In this document: positions 8,668 to 17,063 of the stretch, piece by piece
How positions within the stretch are numbered: the first letter of the stretch is position 1
Layout of the letters: the number at the start of each line of letters is the position of its first letter
Assembly: GCA_030529225.1 (NCBI GenBank)
Contig: JAUMXH010000008.1
Location: 17,381 to 81,380 of the forward strand
Direction of reading: 5' to 3'
Origin: Bacillota bacterium
GTDB lineage: Bacteria > Bacillota > Clostridia > Peptostreptococcales > Acidaminobacteraceae
DNA length: 64,000 nucleotides
Notes under the pieces: generated by a model
Told to the model about the DNA's origin: nothing
Seen by the model: only the letters and a program-made list of their open reading frames with translations
Database searches by the model: none
Translations under genes and position numbers: made by a program

Positions 8668-9494
8668 TAGATGTGGTAGCAGTAAGATTTAAGAAGGCGG
8701 GCAAGCTATACTACTTTGACCCCGCCGGAATCGAGATCAAGGAGCAGGATGCGGTCATCGTGGAGACCTCGAGGGGGGTCGAATTCGGGACTGTAATCAG
8801 CCAAAAGCGGGTAGAGGCGGAGGATTTGCACAGCGATTTGAAGCAGGTGCTCCGGGTCGCGACCGAGGAAGACCGGCAGGTGGAACGCCAAAATAAGGTC
8901 GACGCGGACTACGCGAGGGAGGAGTGCAAGCAGATCATCGCCAAGCACGGCCTCGAGATGGACTTGGTCGATGCGGAGTACACCTTCGATAAGAGCAAGA
9001 TCATCTTTTACTTTACCGCCGAGGGCAGGATCGACTTCCGGGAGCTGGTAAAGGAACTGGCGTCGGTCTTTCGCACCCGAATCGAGCTCAGGCAGATCGG
9101 GGTCAGGGACGAGGCGAAACTCCTCGATTCTCTGGGGCACTGCGGGAAGAAGACCTGCTGCTCGTCGTGGGTCGGCGAGTTCATGCCGGTTTCCATCAAG
9201 ATGGCCAAGGAACAGAACCTCTCGCTGAATCCGAGCAAGATTTCGGGCGTCTGCGGAAGGCTCCTCTGCTGTCTGAAATACGAGTACGATCACTACCTGG
9301 AGACCAACAAGAAGCTCCCTTCCATCAACGAGGTCGTCAAGGTCTCGGGTGCCGATGCGGTCACGGTTTCGACCAATCCGGTGAAGGAGGAAGTCACGGT
9401 CAGACGGATTGCAAAGGTCGCGGAGGACGGCAGCTTTGAGCTCTCGAACGACTACGAAAAGTACAGGCTCAGTGAGATTAAGAGAAAAAGGTAA
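8664..9494 (+). CDS. ricT: RicT (YaaT), PSP1-domain regulatory iron-sulfur protein
   Basis: A 276-residue cytoplasmic protein of the PSP1 C-terminal domain family. In Bacillus RicT joins RicA and RicF in a complex that carries Fe-S clusters, stimulates RNase Y-dependent mRNA processing and affects sporulation, competence and biofilm decisions. The characteristic cysteines are visible in HCGKKTCCSSW (about residue 155) and GVCGRLLCCLKYEYDHY (about 195). ATG overlaps the holB stop. No ricA or ricF gene is in the window, so whether the three-part complex exists here is open. Confidence 0.92.
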   Translation: MIDVVAVRFKKAGKLYYFDPAGIEIKEQDAVIVETSRGVEFGTVISQKRVEAEDLHSDLKQVLRVATEEDRQVERQNKVDADYAREECKQIIAKHGLEMDLVDAEYTFDKSKIIFYFTAEGRIDFRELVKELASVFRTRIELRQIGVRDEAKLLDSLGHCGKKTCCSSWVGEFMPVSIKMAKEQNLSLNPSKISGVCGRLLCCLKYEYDHYLETNKKLPSINEVVKVSGADAVTVSTNPVKEEVTVRRIAKVAEDGSFELSNDYEKYRLSEIKRKR

Positions 9495-9497
9495 GCG

Positions 9498-10262
9498 ATG
9501 GAACAGGCGGACTTTCTGAAAGAGGGCGAGCACATAGACGATTTGCAGCGGGACGGGCTTCGCATCATCCAACGCAGGGGCGGCTTTTCCTTCGGGGTCG
9601 ATTCGGTCCTGATTGCAAACTTCAGCGAGGTCAGGCCCGGCGAACGGGTCCTTGACATCGGCAGCGGAACCGGTATCATCCCGATTTTATTGAGTGCCAA
9701 AACCGAGGCGGCCTGCATCACCGGGGTCGAGATTCAGCCGGAAATGGCGGACATGGCGCAGCGCTCGGTCAGGATGAACGGGCTGGAAGACAGGATTGAG
9801 ATCCTGCAGCAGGACATCAAGGACTACGCCCTTTCCCATCGATCCAAGTTTCATGTGGCGGTCTCCAATCCGCCCTATTTTAAGGCGGGAGGCGCCCTGA
9901 TCAGTGAGAATGACTCCAAGATGATTTCTCGGCACGAACTCAAGCTCAATGTCTTTGAACTCTTTGAGGCCGCGAGCAGGGTGCTGCTTCCCAAGGGCAG
10001 GTTCTACCTGATTCACAGGCCCGATCGCCTGGTCGACATCTGTTGCGCCGCAAGGGCGAGCAAACTCGAAATCAAGCGCGCCAAGATGGTCTATTCCGTG
10101 CAGGGAGAGGCACCCAAGCTGATCATTCTGGAGTGCATCAAGGGGGCCGGAAGCGAAATTAAGTGGCGGAAACCGCTCGTCATTTATGAGGCGGACGGGA
10201 ACTACAGCCAAGACATATACGCCATCTATCAAAACGCGAGGATTACCAGTTTCGAGGCCTGA
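9498..10262 (+). CDS. trmN6: tRNA1(Val) (adenine37-N6)-methyltransferase family
   Basis: A 254-residue class I SAM methyltransferase. The SAM-binding loop VLDIGSGTGIIP (about residue 51) and the N6-adenine signature SNPPYF (about residue 117) are clear. The family (TrmN6/YfiC, YabB in Bacillus) methylates A37 of tRNA-Val in E. coli; substrate identity in Gram-positives is inferred. It starts 3 bp after ricT and ends the operon; no terminator is seen before copA 58 bp later. Confidence 0.88.
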   Translation: MEQADFLKEGEHIDDLQRDGLRIIQRRGGFSFGVDSVLIANFSEVRPGERVLDIGSGTGIIPILLSAKTEAACITGVEIQPEMADMAQRSVRMNGLEDRIEILQQDIKDYALSHRSKFHVAVSNPPYFKAGGALISENDSKMISRHELKLNVFELFEAASRVLLPKGRFYLIHRPDRLVDICCAARASKLEIKRAKMVYSVQGEAPKLIILECIKGAGSEIKWRKPLVIYEADGNYSQDIYAIYQNARITSFEA

Positions 10263-10319
10263 TGATTAAAAAAAGGCCAACTTGGGTATGGGTTTAAAAG
10301 GTGAAGCGAAGGAGGAACT

Positions 10320-12584
10320 ATGCAAGATAAGAAATTAGAAAGCATTGAACTTGGCGTTTCCGGAATGACCTGTGCCGCATGTTCGTCTTCGATTGAGAGG
10401 GTCGTCAGCAAGATGCCCGGGGTCATGGACGTTTCCGTCAACCTGATGGCGGAGAAGACCAGCCTGACTTACGATGCGGAAGTGGTTTCCCTGGAGGAAA
10501 TCAGAGCCAAAATCAAAAAAATCGGGTTTGATACCGGAGAAGTGAGGGAGCAGGCCTACCTTGACAGCTCGGAAGAGATCAGGAAAAGATGGCGCAATTT
10601 CAGCGTTGCGGCCCTGTTTTCAGCCTTGATTATGATCGTGTCTATGGGACACATGGTCGGGATGCCCCTGCCTGAACTCATAGATCCGCACCATAATGCC
10701 TTTCACTTTGCGCTGTTTCAGATGATTTTAACCATTCCCGTCCTATGGATCGGCAGGGAATTTTTCATAAACGGCTTCAAACTGCTATTTCGATCGCCGA
10801 ACATGGACTCGCTGATTGCGGTGGGCGCCGGCGCGGCCTTTGTATTCAGCTTGTACTCGACTTTTGCGATTCCGGCGGATCCGGCCAACGGCATGGTTTA
10901 CGCGATGGAACTCTACTACGAGGGTGCGGCGATGATACTCACGTTGGTTATGCTCGGAAAAAATCTGGAGTTCAGATCCAAGGAAAATACCAAGGAGGCA
11001 ATCAGGCGCCTGGTAAATCTGCGTCCGAGCACCGCCTTTTTGGTGAATGAGGATGGAACTGAGAGCGAGGTCAGCGTTTCCAGGCTGAAGGTCGGGGACG
11101 TGATTCGCGTCAGACCGGGCGAAAACATCAGCGTAGACGGCATCATCGTCCGCGGAGCGAGCGGGATCGATGAGAGCATGATCAGCGGGGAGAGCCTTCC
11201 GGTCGACAAGGCGGAAGGGGACAAGGTCATTTGCGGAACCATGAATATGAGTTCCATGATAGATGTAAAAATGGACACGCCGAACGCATCGAGCGTGCTA
11301 AGCAAGATTATCAAACTCGTCGAGAGCGCCCAGGATAAGAAGGCGCCGATCGCGAGGATAGCCGACAAGGTCGCGGCCTACTTTGTGCCGGCGGTCATGG
11401 CCATCGCCACGGTGAGCGGCCTGCTCTGGTACTTTGTCGGAGGAAATACGGAAATTGCGATTCGCGTCTTCGTCTCGGTCATGGTCATCGCCTGCCCGTG
11501 TGCACTCGGACTTGCGACCCCGACGGCCATCATGGTGGCGAGCGGAAAGGCGGCGGACTTCGGGATCTTTATCAAGAGTGCCGAAGCCCTTGAAAACGCG
11601 AACAAAACTAAGAATTTGCTCCTGGATAAGACGGGGACCATCACCGAGGGCAGACCTCGCGTGGAATCGGTCTTCATCGAAACGGGCATAGATGAAACGA
11701 GCTTTGGGAATTTGGTCTATACGGCGGAATCCGTATCCAAGCATCCGCTCTCGGTCGCGATTATCGACTACCTTACCGAAAGGAGCGGCCAAGCCAAGTT
11801 TAGCGCCCTTGACCTAAAGGAGTCGCAGGAAATCAGCGGGCGCGGAATTAAGGCCGAAAGCTCGGACGGGCACGTCATCCTCTGCGGTAATGAGAACCTC
11901 CTGGAGGAGCAGGGCGTGAAGAGACCCGAGTCGGCGGACTTTCAAAGTCGCTTGGAAGAGGCCGGAAAAGGTGCTTCCAGCTTGGTTCACATCGCGATAG
12001 ACGGAAGCTATGCGGGCTTCTTTGAACTGCGGGACAAGATAAAAGAGTCGAGCGTCAGAGCGATTCGGGAACTCAAAGAGATGGGGGTTCGGGTTCTGAT
12101 GCTGACCGGGGATAACGAGTCGAGCGCAAGGCACATCGCCGAGCTCGCGGGAATCGAAGAATACAGGGCTCACTGCCTGCCGAAGGATAAGGTGGATGAG
12201 ATCCGAAACGCGAAGGAAACCGGACTCACCGCGATGGTGGGCGACGGAATCAACGACGCTCCGGCGCTTGCGACCGCCGATATCGGCTTTGCGATCGGGG
12301 CGGGAACGGATGTTGCGATAGAGAGTGCGGACATCGTTCTGATGAAGGACAATTTGGAAGACATCGTGACGGCGATCAGGCTGAGCGGAGCGACCATTAA
12401 GAATATCAAGCAAAACCTCTTTTGGGCGTTCTTCTACAACGTGCTCGGCATTCCGATTGCGGCGGGGCTCCTGTACGCCTTTGGCGGGCTGCTCTTAAAT
12501 CCGATGATTGCAGCGGCGGCGATGAGCTTATCGAGCGTGTCTGTCGTTACGAATGCCTTGCGGCTTAGAAGCTTTGGAAAGTGA
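10320..12584 (+). CDS. copA: copper-exporting P1B-type ATPase
   Basis: A 754-residue heavy-metal pump exporting Cu+ from the cytoplasm. There is one N-terminal HMA metal-binding domain with GMTCAAC (residues 15-21). The pump core has eight predicted helices, the CPC ion site at residues 392-394, the phosphorylation motif DKTGT at 436, a SKHPLS nucleotide-binding motif and GDGINDAPAL at 641. YN in the seventh helix and MSLSS in the eighth are Cu+-ATPase features. GAAGGAGG precedes the ATG. It is followed by two tiny membrane proteins and a CopZ-type chaperone, giving a complete copper-handling unit. Only a half-site-like GGGTATGGGT (10284-10293) lies upstream, so the regulator is unclear. Confidence 0.96.
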   Translation: MQDKKLESIELGVSGMTCAACSSSIERVVSKMPGVMDVSVNLMAEKTSLTYDAEVVSLEEIRAKIKKIGFDTGEVREQAYLDSSEEIRKRWRNFSVAALFSALIMIVSMGHMVGMPLPELIDPHHNAFHFALFQMILTIPVLWIGREFFINGFKLLFRSPNMDSLIAVGAGAAFVFSLYSTFAIPADPANGMVYAMELYYEGAAMILTLVMLGKNLEFRSKENTKEAIRRLVNLRPSTAFLVNEDGTESEVSVSRLKVGDVIRVRPGENISVDGIIVRGASGIDESMISGESLPVDKAEGDKVICGTMNMSSMIDVKMDTPNASSVLSKIIKLVESAQDKKAPIARIADKVAAYFVPAVMAIATVSGLLWYFVGGNTEIAIRVFVSVMVIACPCALGLATPTAIMVASGKAADFGIFIKSAEALENANKTKNLLLDKTGTITEGRPRVESVFIETGIDETSFGNLVYTAESVSKHPLSVAIIDYLTERSGQAKFSALDLKESQEISGRGIKAESSDGHVILCGNENLLEEQGVKRPESADFQSRLEEAGKGASSLVHIAIDGSYAGFFELRDKIKESSVRAIRELKEMGVRVLMLTGDNESSARHIAELAGIEEYRAHCLPKDKVDEIRNAKETGLTAMVGDGINDAPALATADIGFAIGAGTDVAIESADIVLMKDNLEDIVTAIRLSGATIKNIKQNLFWAFFYNVLGIPIAAGLLYAFGGLLLNPMIAAAAMSLSSVSVVTNALRLRSFGK

Positions 12585-12592
12585 GGTAGGAT

Positions 12593-12697
12593 ATGAGATT
12601 TATTCTTAGAGTGATAAAAAACTTTATTATCGCGACCCTTCTGCTCACGGGTGCGATTGTAGGAGGCGTGCTCGTTCTTGTAAAAAGGAGGCACTAA
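12593..12697 (+). CDS. tiny membrane protein 1 of the copper module
   Basis: A 34-residue frame begins at ATG 12593 behind GAGGTAGG, eight bp after the copA stop. It has a basic N-terminus (MRFILRVIKN), one hydrophobic helix (about residues 11-30) and a KRRH tail. The ribosome site of the next small gene (AGGAGG, 12686-12691) lies inside its last codons. No homologue is recognised. The position suggests an accessory peptide for CopA, but that is inference. Confidence 0.55.
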   Translation: MRFILRVIKNFIIATLLLTGAIVGGVLVLVKRRH

Positions 12698-12701
12698 GAT
12701 T

Positions 12702-12800
12702 ATGTTTTTAAACTTTGCGCTGTTTATCGGCCTCGGTGTGGTGGCGGTCTTGGTCGTCATGGTCGTGGCGGCATTGCTTACCGGCAAGGGAAAAAAGTAG
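12702..12800 (+). CDS. tiny membrane protein 2 of the copper module
   Basis: A 32-residue frame starts at ATG 12702, ten bases after AGGAGG. It is almost entirely one hydrophobic helix (about residues 4-27) with a KGKK end. It is tightly packed behind the first tiny protein. No function is recognised. Confidence 0.55.
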   Translation: MFLNFALFIGLGVVAVLVVMVVAALLTGKGKK

Positions 12801-12812
12801 GGCGTGTGAAGG

Positions 12813-12856
12813 GTCCGGAAACGGACGAATGTAATCAGCGGCGGCAGCCTCTGCCG
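12813..12856 (+). promoter_or_regulatory. two adjacent hairpins before the CopZ-type gene
   Basis: GTCCG-GAAA-CGGAC (12813-12826) is a perfect hairpin with a GNRA tetraloop. CGGCAG-CCT-CTGCCG (12842-12856) is a second perfect hairpin, ending eight bases before the ribosome site of the selenoprotein gene. Neither has a T tail, so they are more likely RNA stability, processing or translation-control elements than terminators. Confidence 0.5.
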
Positions 12857-12877
12857 ACCGGAAAAGGAGAAGATGCT

Positions 12878-13087
12878 ATGGAAACAACACTAAAAATCGG
12901 CGGAATGCATTGAGGCTCTTGCAAGAGAAGGCTGGAAGGGTTTTTCGGCATGGTTGAGGGCATCAAGGAGGCCAAGGTAGATGTGAAAGCGGGAATCGCA
13001 ACGATCGTGAGTGAAGCGGAGCTCGATTTGAACTACCTGAAAGAAGAAATCGAGGACATGGGATTCGACTTCCTCGGCAAAGAATAA
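12878..13087 (+). CDS. copZ: CopZ-type HMA metallochaperone with in-frame TGA read as selenocysteine
   Basis: A 69-residue frame starts at ATG 12878 (AGGAG nine bases before) and ends at TAA 13085. Codon 12 is TGA (12911-12913). Read as Sec, the motif becomes GGMHUGSC, which places Sec at the first cysteine of the HMA metal-binding CxxC motif of CopZ/Atx1 chaperones. The frame after TGA continues for 57 codons with HMA-like sequence: a helix, VEGIKEAKVDVKAG, and a final DMGFDFL. A possible bacterial SECIS follows: six pairs between 12925-12930 and 12941-12946, with a 10-base loop starting GC. The gene follows copA, and a tRNA-Sec gene is present at 41002-41098. Such a chaperone would pass Cu+ (or another soft metal) to CopA. 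The alternative, a point-mutated pseudogene, is less likely because everything else is intact. Confidence 0.85.
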
Positions 13088-13106
13088 GCTTTGAATAAGA
13101 ACTTGC

Positions 13107-13138
13107 AAGCGGACCTGTCGCGAACAGGTTCGCTTTTT
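13107..13138 (+). terminator. terminator of the copper module
   Basis: AGCGGACCTGT (13108-13118) pairs with ACAGGTTCGCT (13124-13134) and is followed by five T, 20 bp after the CopZ stop. Confidence 0.88.
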
Positions 13139-13212
13139 GACGGTTATAGCGGAACGGAGAAGCCGAATAAAAATAGAATTATCGCATAAGAATTCGGCAG
13201 TAAGGAGATCTA

Positions 13213-15849
13213 ATGAGTAAAAAATCAAAGGTATTGGCATTGGTGTTGACATCGGCACTCGGGCTGGCTTCTTGGCAGGGCCTGCATGCCGACGACACCC
13301 AAGGGCACTGGGCGCAGAAAATCATCGAGGAGATGAAGGGTAAGGGCATCATCAGCGGCTATGAGGACGGCACATTCAAGCCGGACGGAGCCTTGACCCG
13401 GGCGGAATTTGTAAAAATCATCAACCGCGCCTTCGGATTCACGGGAGAGTCGGATCAGACCTTTACGGACGTCAGCCCGGAGGACTGGTTCGCAAAAGAG
13501 GTCGCGATCGCCTTTGCGAACGGTTATTTAAAAGGCTTCCCGGACGGCAGTTTTCAGCCGCATGCACAGATTAGCCGCGCGGAAGTGGCGGTAATCATGG
13601 CGAGAATCCTCAAAGTGGACGAGGATCCCGCTTCTGCCGATCAATTCACCGATGCCGACAGCATTCCGAGCTGGGCGAAGGGAAGCATAGGTGCCTTGAC
13701 TAAGGCGGGCTACCTGAAGGGTTACGAGGACGGAAGCTTCGGCGCGACGAAGAAGATGACCCGCTCGGAGTCTTTGGCGGCGATCAAAGATGCTCCTCGT
13801 GATTATGCCGAGAAGCAAGAAGAAAACACAAAAAAGGAAGACAAAAAGAAATCAAACGAGAAGAAACCGAAAGACCAAGCAAAAAAGCAGGACGGTTCAA
13901 GAAGTTCCGGCGGTTCGAGCGGCGGCTCGAGCTCCGGACAATCGGAAGCTCCGGCAGATAAAATGATTGAGTCTATTTCTTTAAGTTCCGACCAAGCTTC
14001 CGGCTTTGATCTTTCTGTGGAGGCAGCAGAAGTAACTGTTCATCCGGTCTACCGGCCGAGTGACTCTAAGATGCAAGATAGAGGCGTAGAATGGAACTTG
14101 ACACAAGCCGGAGACACGGTAACGATTTTAAGACAGGATGATCAATCGATTACGCTAAAGGCACTCGATAACGGCAAGTATGAATTGCGTGCGGCTTTAA
14201 AATCGAACCCGTCGATCACGAGCATGGCTTCCGGAACCGTCAGCAATCAGCTTGTAGGCCTGGAAGGTGATATCGGAACGGCAGGGAATCGGGAGATTAC
14301 CGGTCTTGATTCCGGAAAGGCTTATGTGCTGAAAACGGATGAGCAATATTGGTCGGTAGATGCGAACGGAAAAATCGGCGCATCGTTTGATGGCGAAGAA
14401 AAGGCGAAGCTTTTTTCAAGCAACTTAAATGGGGGCGTGAATAAAATTCGGGGTTTGAGCAATGCCAAGACATATCGGGTTATCGATGCGAGCGCGGCAA
14501 GTTCCGACATAAAAGCGAAAGTGGAAGCTTATGTGAGCCTCGATCTTGAAATTTTGACTTTAAAGAATTTTGAAGCGTTTGATTCACTGGGGCAGTCATT
14601 GTATGTGGCATTAACGCAAGAGATTCAGCGTTTGGAACAGAAAAAAGCCGGGTTGGATCAGATAGACCCGCAAACCGATCCGCAATTGGCAGAGAAAAAA
14701 GCTGCCTTGGAAGCAAAAATTGTCGATTTGAAAAACGTAAACGAAACAAAGTTTACCCCGAAAAAAGTATCGTTTGACCAAAAAATAGCAAGATTGCGAG
14801 CGGAACTTGCCGAAAAGAAACAGGAAATCGAGCGGGAACTGGCAAAAATTACCGGAAAAGTAGAACCTGCCGGCGCGATTGAAATCGTGAACGTCATTCA
14901 AAGCAACAAAGATGCCATTTCTGAAGAAGATTGGAACAAAATTGCGAATACAAAGAAGTTTACCGAACTGATTTTTGACTTGGCAAAGGATGCCGAGCAT
15001 CAGAACAAAGTGCTTCGTTTTTCCGACAAAGGGGAACTCAGCCTGAGTGCATCAGCGGATCAGGTTACCTGGAATCTGTTGAAAGAAAAATCGGGCACAT
15101 ATGAATCTGTCGTGAGCGGAAACAGTCCGGCAAATGCGATTCCCGCTCAGATTCATACGATGAGAAACCGGGGTGTCGGAACTTACAAGGTGACGGTTTC
15201 CGTGTCGTATCAACATTTGAAGGACAGAGTCTTTGAATCGGTGAGCAAGGAAGTGAAGTTGTTGCAGAACAATTTGGGTTCCTTGTCTCTGGATCGCGAC
15301 TTTCAAGTCATACCTCAGCCGAGTTCGGAGAAGATTCGCTTTGATTGGAACAACGGCATTTTGGAGTGGGATGCGATCGAACATGCGACTTCTTATGATA
15401 TCAAGGCGGAGGTGGCCGGGCTATCACAGGAAGGAACGATCGGCGGCGAGTTTTTAGAGCCGAAAGATTTAAAGCAGCCTTATGACAATGCGGAAAACGA
15501 GTTTTCAAAGAGCCTGCTTCCAAGACCGAATAACAGATGGTATGATTTGAACGACAAGGATTCTTCAAGGGTTTTTGTAGCAGTCGGTCTGAGCGAAAAT
15601 AAAATCAGCCTGGATCGATTTGTTCCATATATCGGAAATTTTTTTAATCCTGAAGAGAATTATAACGCACAAGAATACAGAAGCGCTTTTAAATTGTGGA
15701 TTATTCCGAGAAATGAAAACAGTCTTTATATCAACAATCAGTCCAAATTTGTCGGAAACGGCGGTTACAATCAAGAACAGTCGAACGTGTTTATTGAAGG
15801 TTTTAAATTCTCCGATTTAATGCACAAATTCGGGGTCATTCAGCCATAA
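13213..15849 (+). CDS. secreted S-layer-homology (SLH) domain protein
   Basis: An 878-residue exported protein. A Sec signal peptide covers about residues 1-26 (LALVLTSALGLASWQGLHA). Three SLH repeats follow (about 27-85, 86-145, 146-195) with the usual ITRAE-like ends (LTRAEFVKI, ISRAEVAVI, MTRSESLAA), which bind cell-wall secondary polymers. Next come a Lys-rich charged linker and a Gly/Ser-rich stretch (about 200-250), then about 630 residues of unrecognised sequence. This part includes a strongly charged, probably coiled-coil region around residues 470-560. A role as a cell-surface or adhesive structural protein is inferred. It lies between two terminators as a single gene. Confidence 0.88.
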   Translation: MSKKSKVLALVLTSALGLASWQGLHADDTQGHWAQKIIEEMKGKGIISGYEDGTFKPDGALTRAEFVKIINRAFGFTGESDQTFTDVSPEDWFAKEVAIAFANGYLKGFPDGSFQPHAQISRAEVAVIMARILKVDEDPASADQFTDADSIPSWAKGSIGALTKAGYLKGYEDGSFGATKKMTRSESLAAIKDAPRDYAEKQEENTKKEDKKKSNEKKPKDQAKKQDGSRSSGGSSGGSSSGQSEAPADKMIESISLSSDQASGFDLSVEAAEVTVHPVYRPSDSKMQDRGVEWNLTQAGDTVTILRQDDQSITLKALDNGKYELRAALKSNPSITSMASGTVSNQLVGLEGDIGTAGNREITGLDSGKAYVLKTDEQYWSVDANGKIGASFDGEEKAKLFSSNLNGGVNKIRGLSNAKTYRVIDASAASSDIKAKVEAYVSLDLEILTLKNFEAFDSLGQSLYVALTQEIQRLEQKKAGLDQIDPQTDPQLAEKKAALEAKIVDLKNVNETKFTPKKVSFDQKIARLRAELAEKKQEIERELAKITGKVEPAGAIEIVNVIQSNKDAISEEDWNKIANTKKFTELIFDLAKDAEHQNKVLRFSDKGELSLSASADQVTWNLLKEKSGTYESVVSGNSPANAIPAQIHTMRNRGVGTYKVTVSVSYQHLKDRVFESVSKEVKLLQNNLGSLSLDRDFQVIPQPSSEKIRFDWNNGILEWDAIEHATSYDIKAEVAGLSQEGTIGGEFLEPKDLKQPYDNAENEFSKSLLPRPNNRWYDLNDKDSSRVFVAVGLSENKISLDRFVPYIGNFFNPEENYNAQEYRSAFKLWIIPRNENSLYINNQSKFVGNGGYNQEQSNVFIEGFKFSDLMHKFGVIQP

Positions 15850-15861
15850 TTTGAGCTTATG

Positions 15862-15894
15862 AAATATGCAGGGAAGCTCCCCTGCATATTTTTT
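15862..15894 (+). terminator. terminator of the SLH-protein gene
   Basis: AAATATGCAGGG pairs with CCCTGCATATTT around a short AAGCT-type loop, ending in six T. It starts 13 bp after the stop codon. Confidence 0.9.
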
Positions 15895-15987
15895 AAGGAA
15901 AAGGTTACCGATGAATACTTAAAAAACCGGGGAACAGTCGCTCTCAAATGCCCCGGAAGCGGAAACAGAATTAAATCAAAAAAATGC

Positions 15988-16016
15988 TTGTTTTTTCTCC
16001 CTTTTTGTAGTACAAT
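15988..16016 (+). promoter_or_regulatory. promoter of the infC-rpmI-rplT operon
   Basis: TTGTTT (15988-15993), a 17-bp spacer and TACAAT (16011-16016). It opens a leader of about 220 bases before infC. Confidence 0.65.
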
Positions 16017-16023
16017 ACTGAGG

Positions 16024-16222
16024 CGTGAGAGAAAAACGTCCTGTTTTCCTTTCCAAAAATACATGTGTTGTGGCACATGTCATACTAAGTAGAATGTCAA
16101 TTTCTCACCTGGATGTGCAAGTTAAGCGCATGGGTTATCATCTGACCGGCAGAGTCCATTCTAAAAGGGTGTTTGCCAGTTTTTTGTATAATCTTGGGTG
16201 CCGTTGACACCCGTTTTTTATT
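16024..16222 (+). promoter_or_regulatory. infC operon leader with attenuator (L20-leader type)
   Basis: About 200 untranslated bases separate the promoter from infC and end in a terminator: GGGTG (16196-16200), loop, CACCC (16208-16212), then T6. A second GGGTGT at 16168-16173 could pair with the same ACACCC, a possible antiterminator. In Bacillus the equivalent leader is bound by ribosomal protein L20, which promotes premature termination. The same control is inferred here from position and architecture only. Confidence 0.6.
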
Positions 16223-16244
16223 TTATAAGCATAGGAGGTGCATT

Positions 16245-16790
16245 ATTAACAAAAAGTTTGATCGTAGGCCGCCATCAAAAAAAGATGAAACGCAGCTCAA
16301 CGAAGATATCAAAGATCCCAAGGTTAGACTGATAGGGAGCGATAACTCACAGATCGGTATTGTGACTTCGGAAGAGGCTTTGAGAATCGCGATGAGCGAG
16401 AATCTTGACCTGGTTAAGATTGTCGAAGAAGCGGATCCTCCGGTTTGCAAGGTAATGGACTACGGCAAGTTCCGTTACGAAAAGCAAAAGAAGGAGAAGG
16501 AACGAAGGAAGAATCAAAAGATCATTTCTGTAAAAGAAGTGAGACTGTCTGTGAACATTGAGCAACATGATTTTGACACGAAGGCTCGAAGTGCGATTAA
16601 GTTTTTAAATGCAGGCGACAAGGTGAAGATAAGCCTCAGAATGTGGGGAAGACAGCTCGGCGCGCCGGAACAGGGCGTGCAAGTTGTTGAGGAGTTTATA
16701 GATTATCTTGCCAGGGAAATGAGTATAGATGTGCAAAGCAAAGCAAAACTGGAGGGCAGAAACATCAACGCAATCATACAGAAAGCGTAG
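16245..16790 (+). CDS. infC: translation initiation factor IF-3
   Basis: A 181-residue factor that binds the 30S subunit and checks the start codon and initiator tRNA. Conserved IF-3 segments are visible: a VRLIGSDNSQIGIV motif, PPVCKVMDYGKFRYEKQKK at the domain linker, and KEVRLSVNIEQHDFDTKARS. Translation begins at ATT 16245, six bases after AGGAGG; no ATG, GTG or TTG is available at the right place. ATT starts are characteristic of infC because IF-3 itself discriminates against them, giving negative autoregulation. An ATT codon immediately before is too close to the ribosome site. Confidence 0.95.
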   Translation: MNKKFDRRPPSKKDETQLNEDIKDPKVRLIGSDNSQIGIVTSEEALRIAMSENLDLVKIVEEADPPVCKVMDYGKFRYEKQKKEKERRKNQKIISVKEVRLSVNIEQHDFDTKARSAIKFLNAGDKVKISLRMWGRQLGAPEQGVQVVEEFIDYLAREMSIDVQSKAKLEGRNINAIIQKA

Positions 16791-16856
16791 AGCGATTCGG
16801 TTTTGCAATCCTATGCGACAGATTTGAAAATCGATTCAAGATAAGAGGAGGACGAG

Positions 16857-17054
16857 ATGCCAAAAATGAAAACGCACAGAGGTGCGGCGAAAAGGGTAAG
16901 AAAAACTGCTTCAGGCAAGCTGAAGAGAGGAAAAGCGTATACAGCGCACAACTTCTGGGCCAAGACTCAGAAACAGAAGCGTCATCTAAGAAAATCGGGA
17001 TTGGTATCTGATGGCGATATGAAAAGAATTAAGACTCTTCTACCATACTTATAG
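16857..17054 (+). CDS. rpmI: 50S ribosomal protein L35
   Basis: A 65-residue basic protein with the typical start [17 protein letters not shown] and the [11 protein letters not shown] segment. AGAGGAGG precedes it. It is the middle gene of infC-rpmI-rplT, with 9 bp to rplT. Confidence 0.97.
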   Translation: MPKMKTHRGAAKRVRKTASGKLKRGKAYTAHNFWAKTQKQKRHLRKSGLVSDGDMKRIKTLLPYL

Positions 17055-17063
17055 GAGGCGAAA

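Noticed and set aside
10284..10293. GGGTATGGGT before copA as a CsoR or CopY operator
   Set aside because: Only one half resembles a CsoR site and there is no matching inverted half; CopY sites (TACAnnTGTA) are absent.
12911..12913. TGA as a real stop, leaving a CopZ pseudogene
   Set aside because: The stop falls precisely on the metal-binding Cys codon, the rest of the frame is intact with normal codon use, and tRNA-Sec is present. A random nonsense mutation at that one codon is much less likely.
16187..16192. TATAAT just before the infC attenuator as a second promoter
   Set aside because: No -35 element lies 16-18 bp upstream, and the position inside the leader makes an RNA-structure role more likely.
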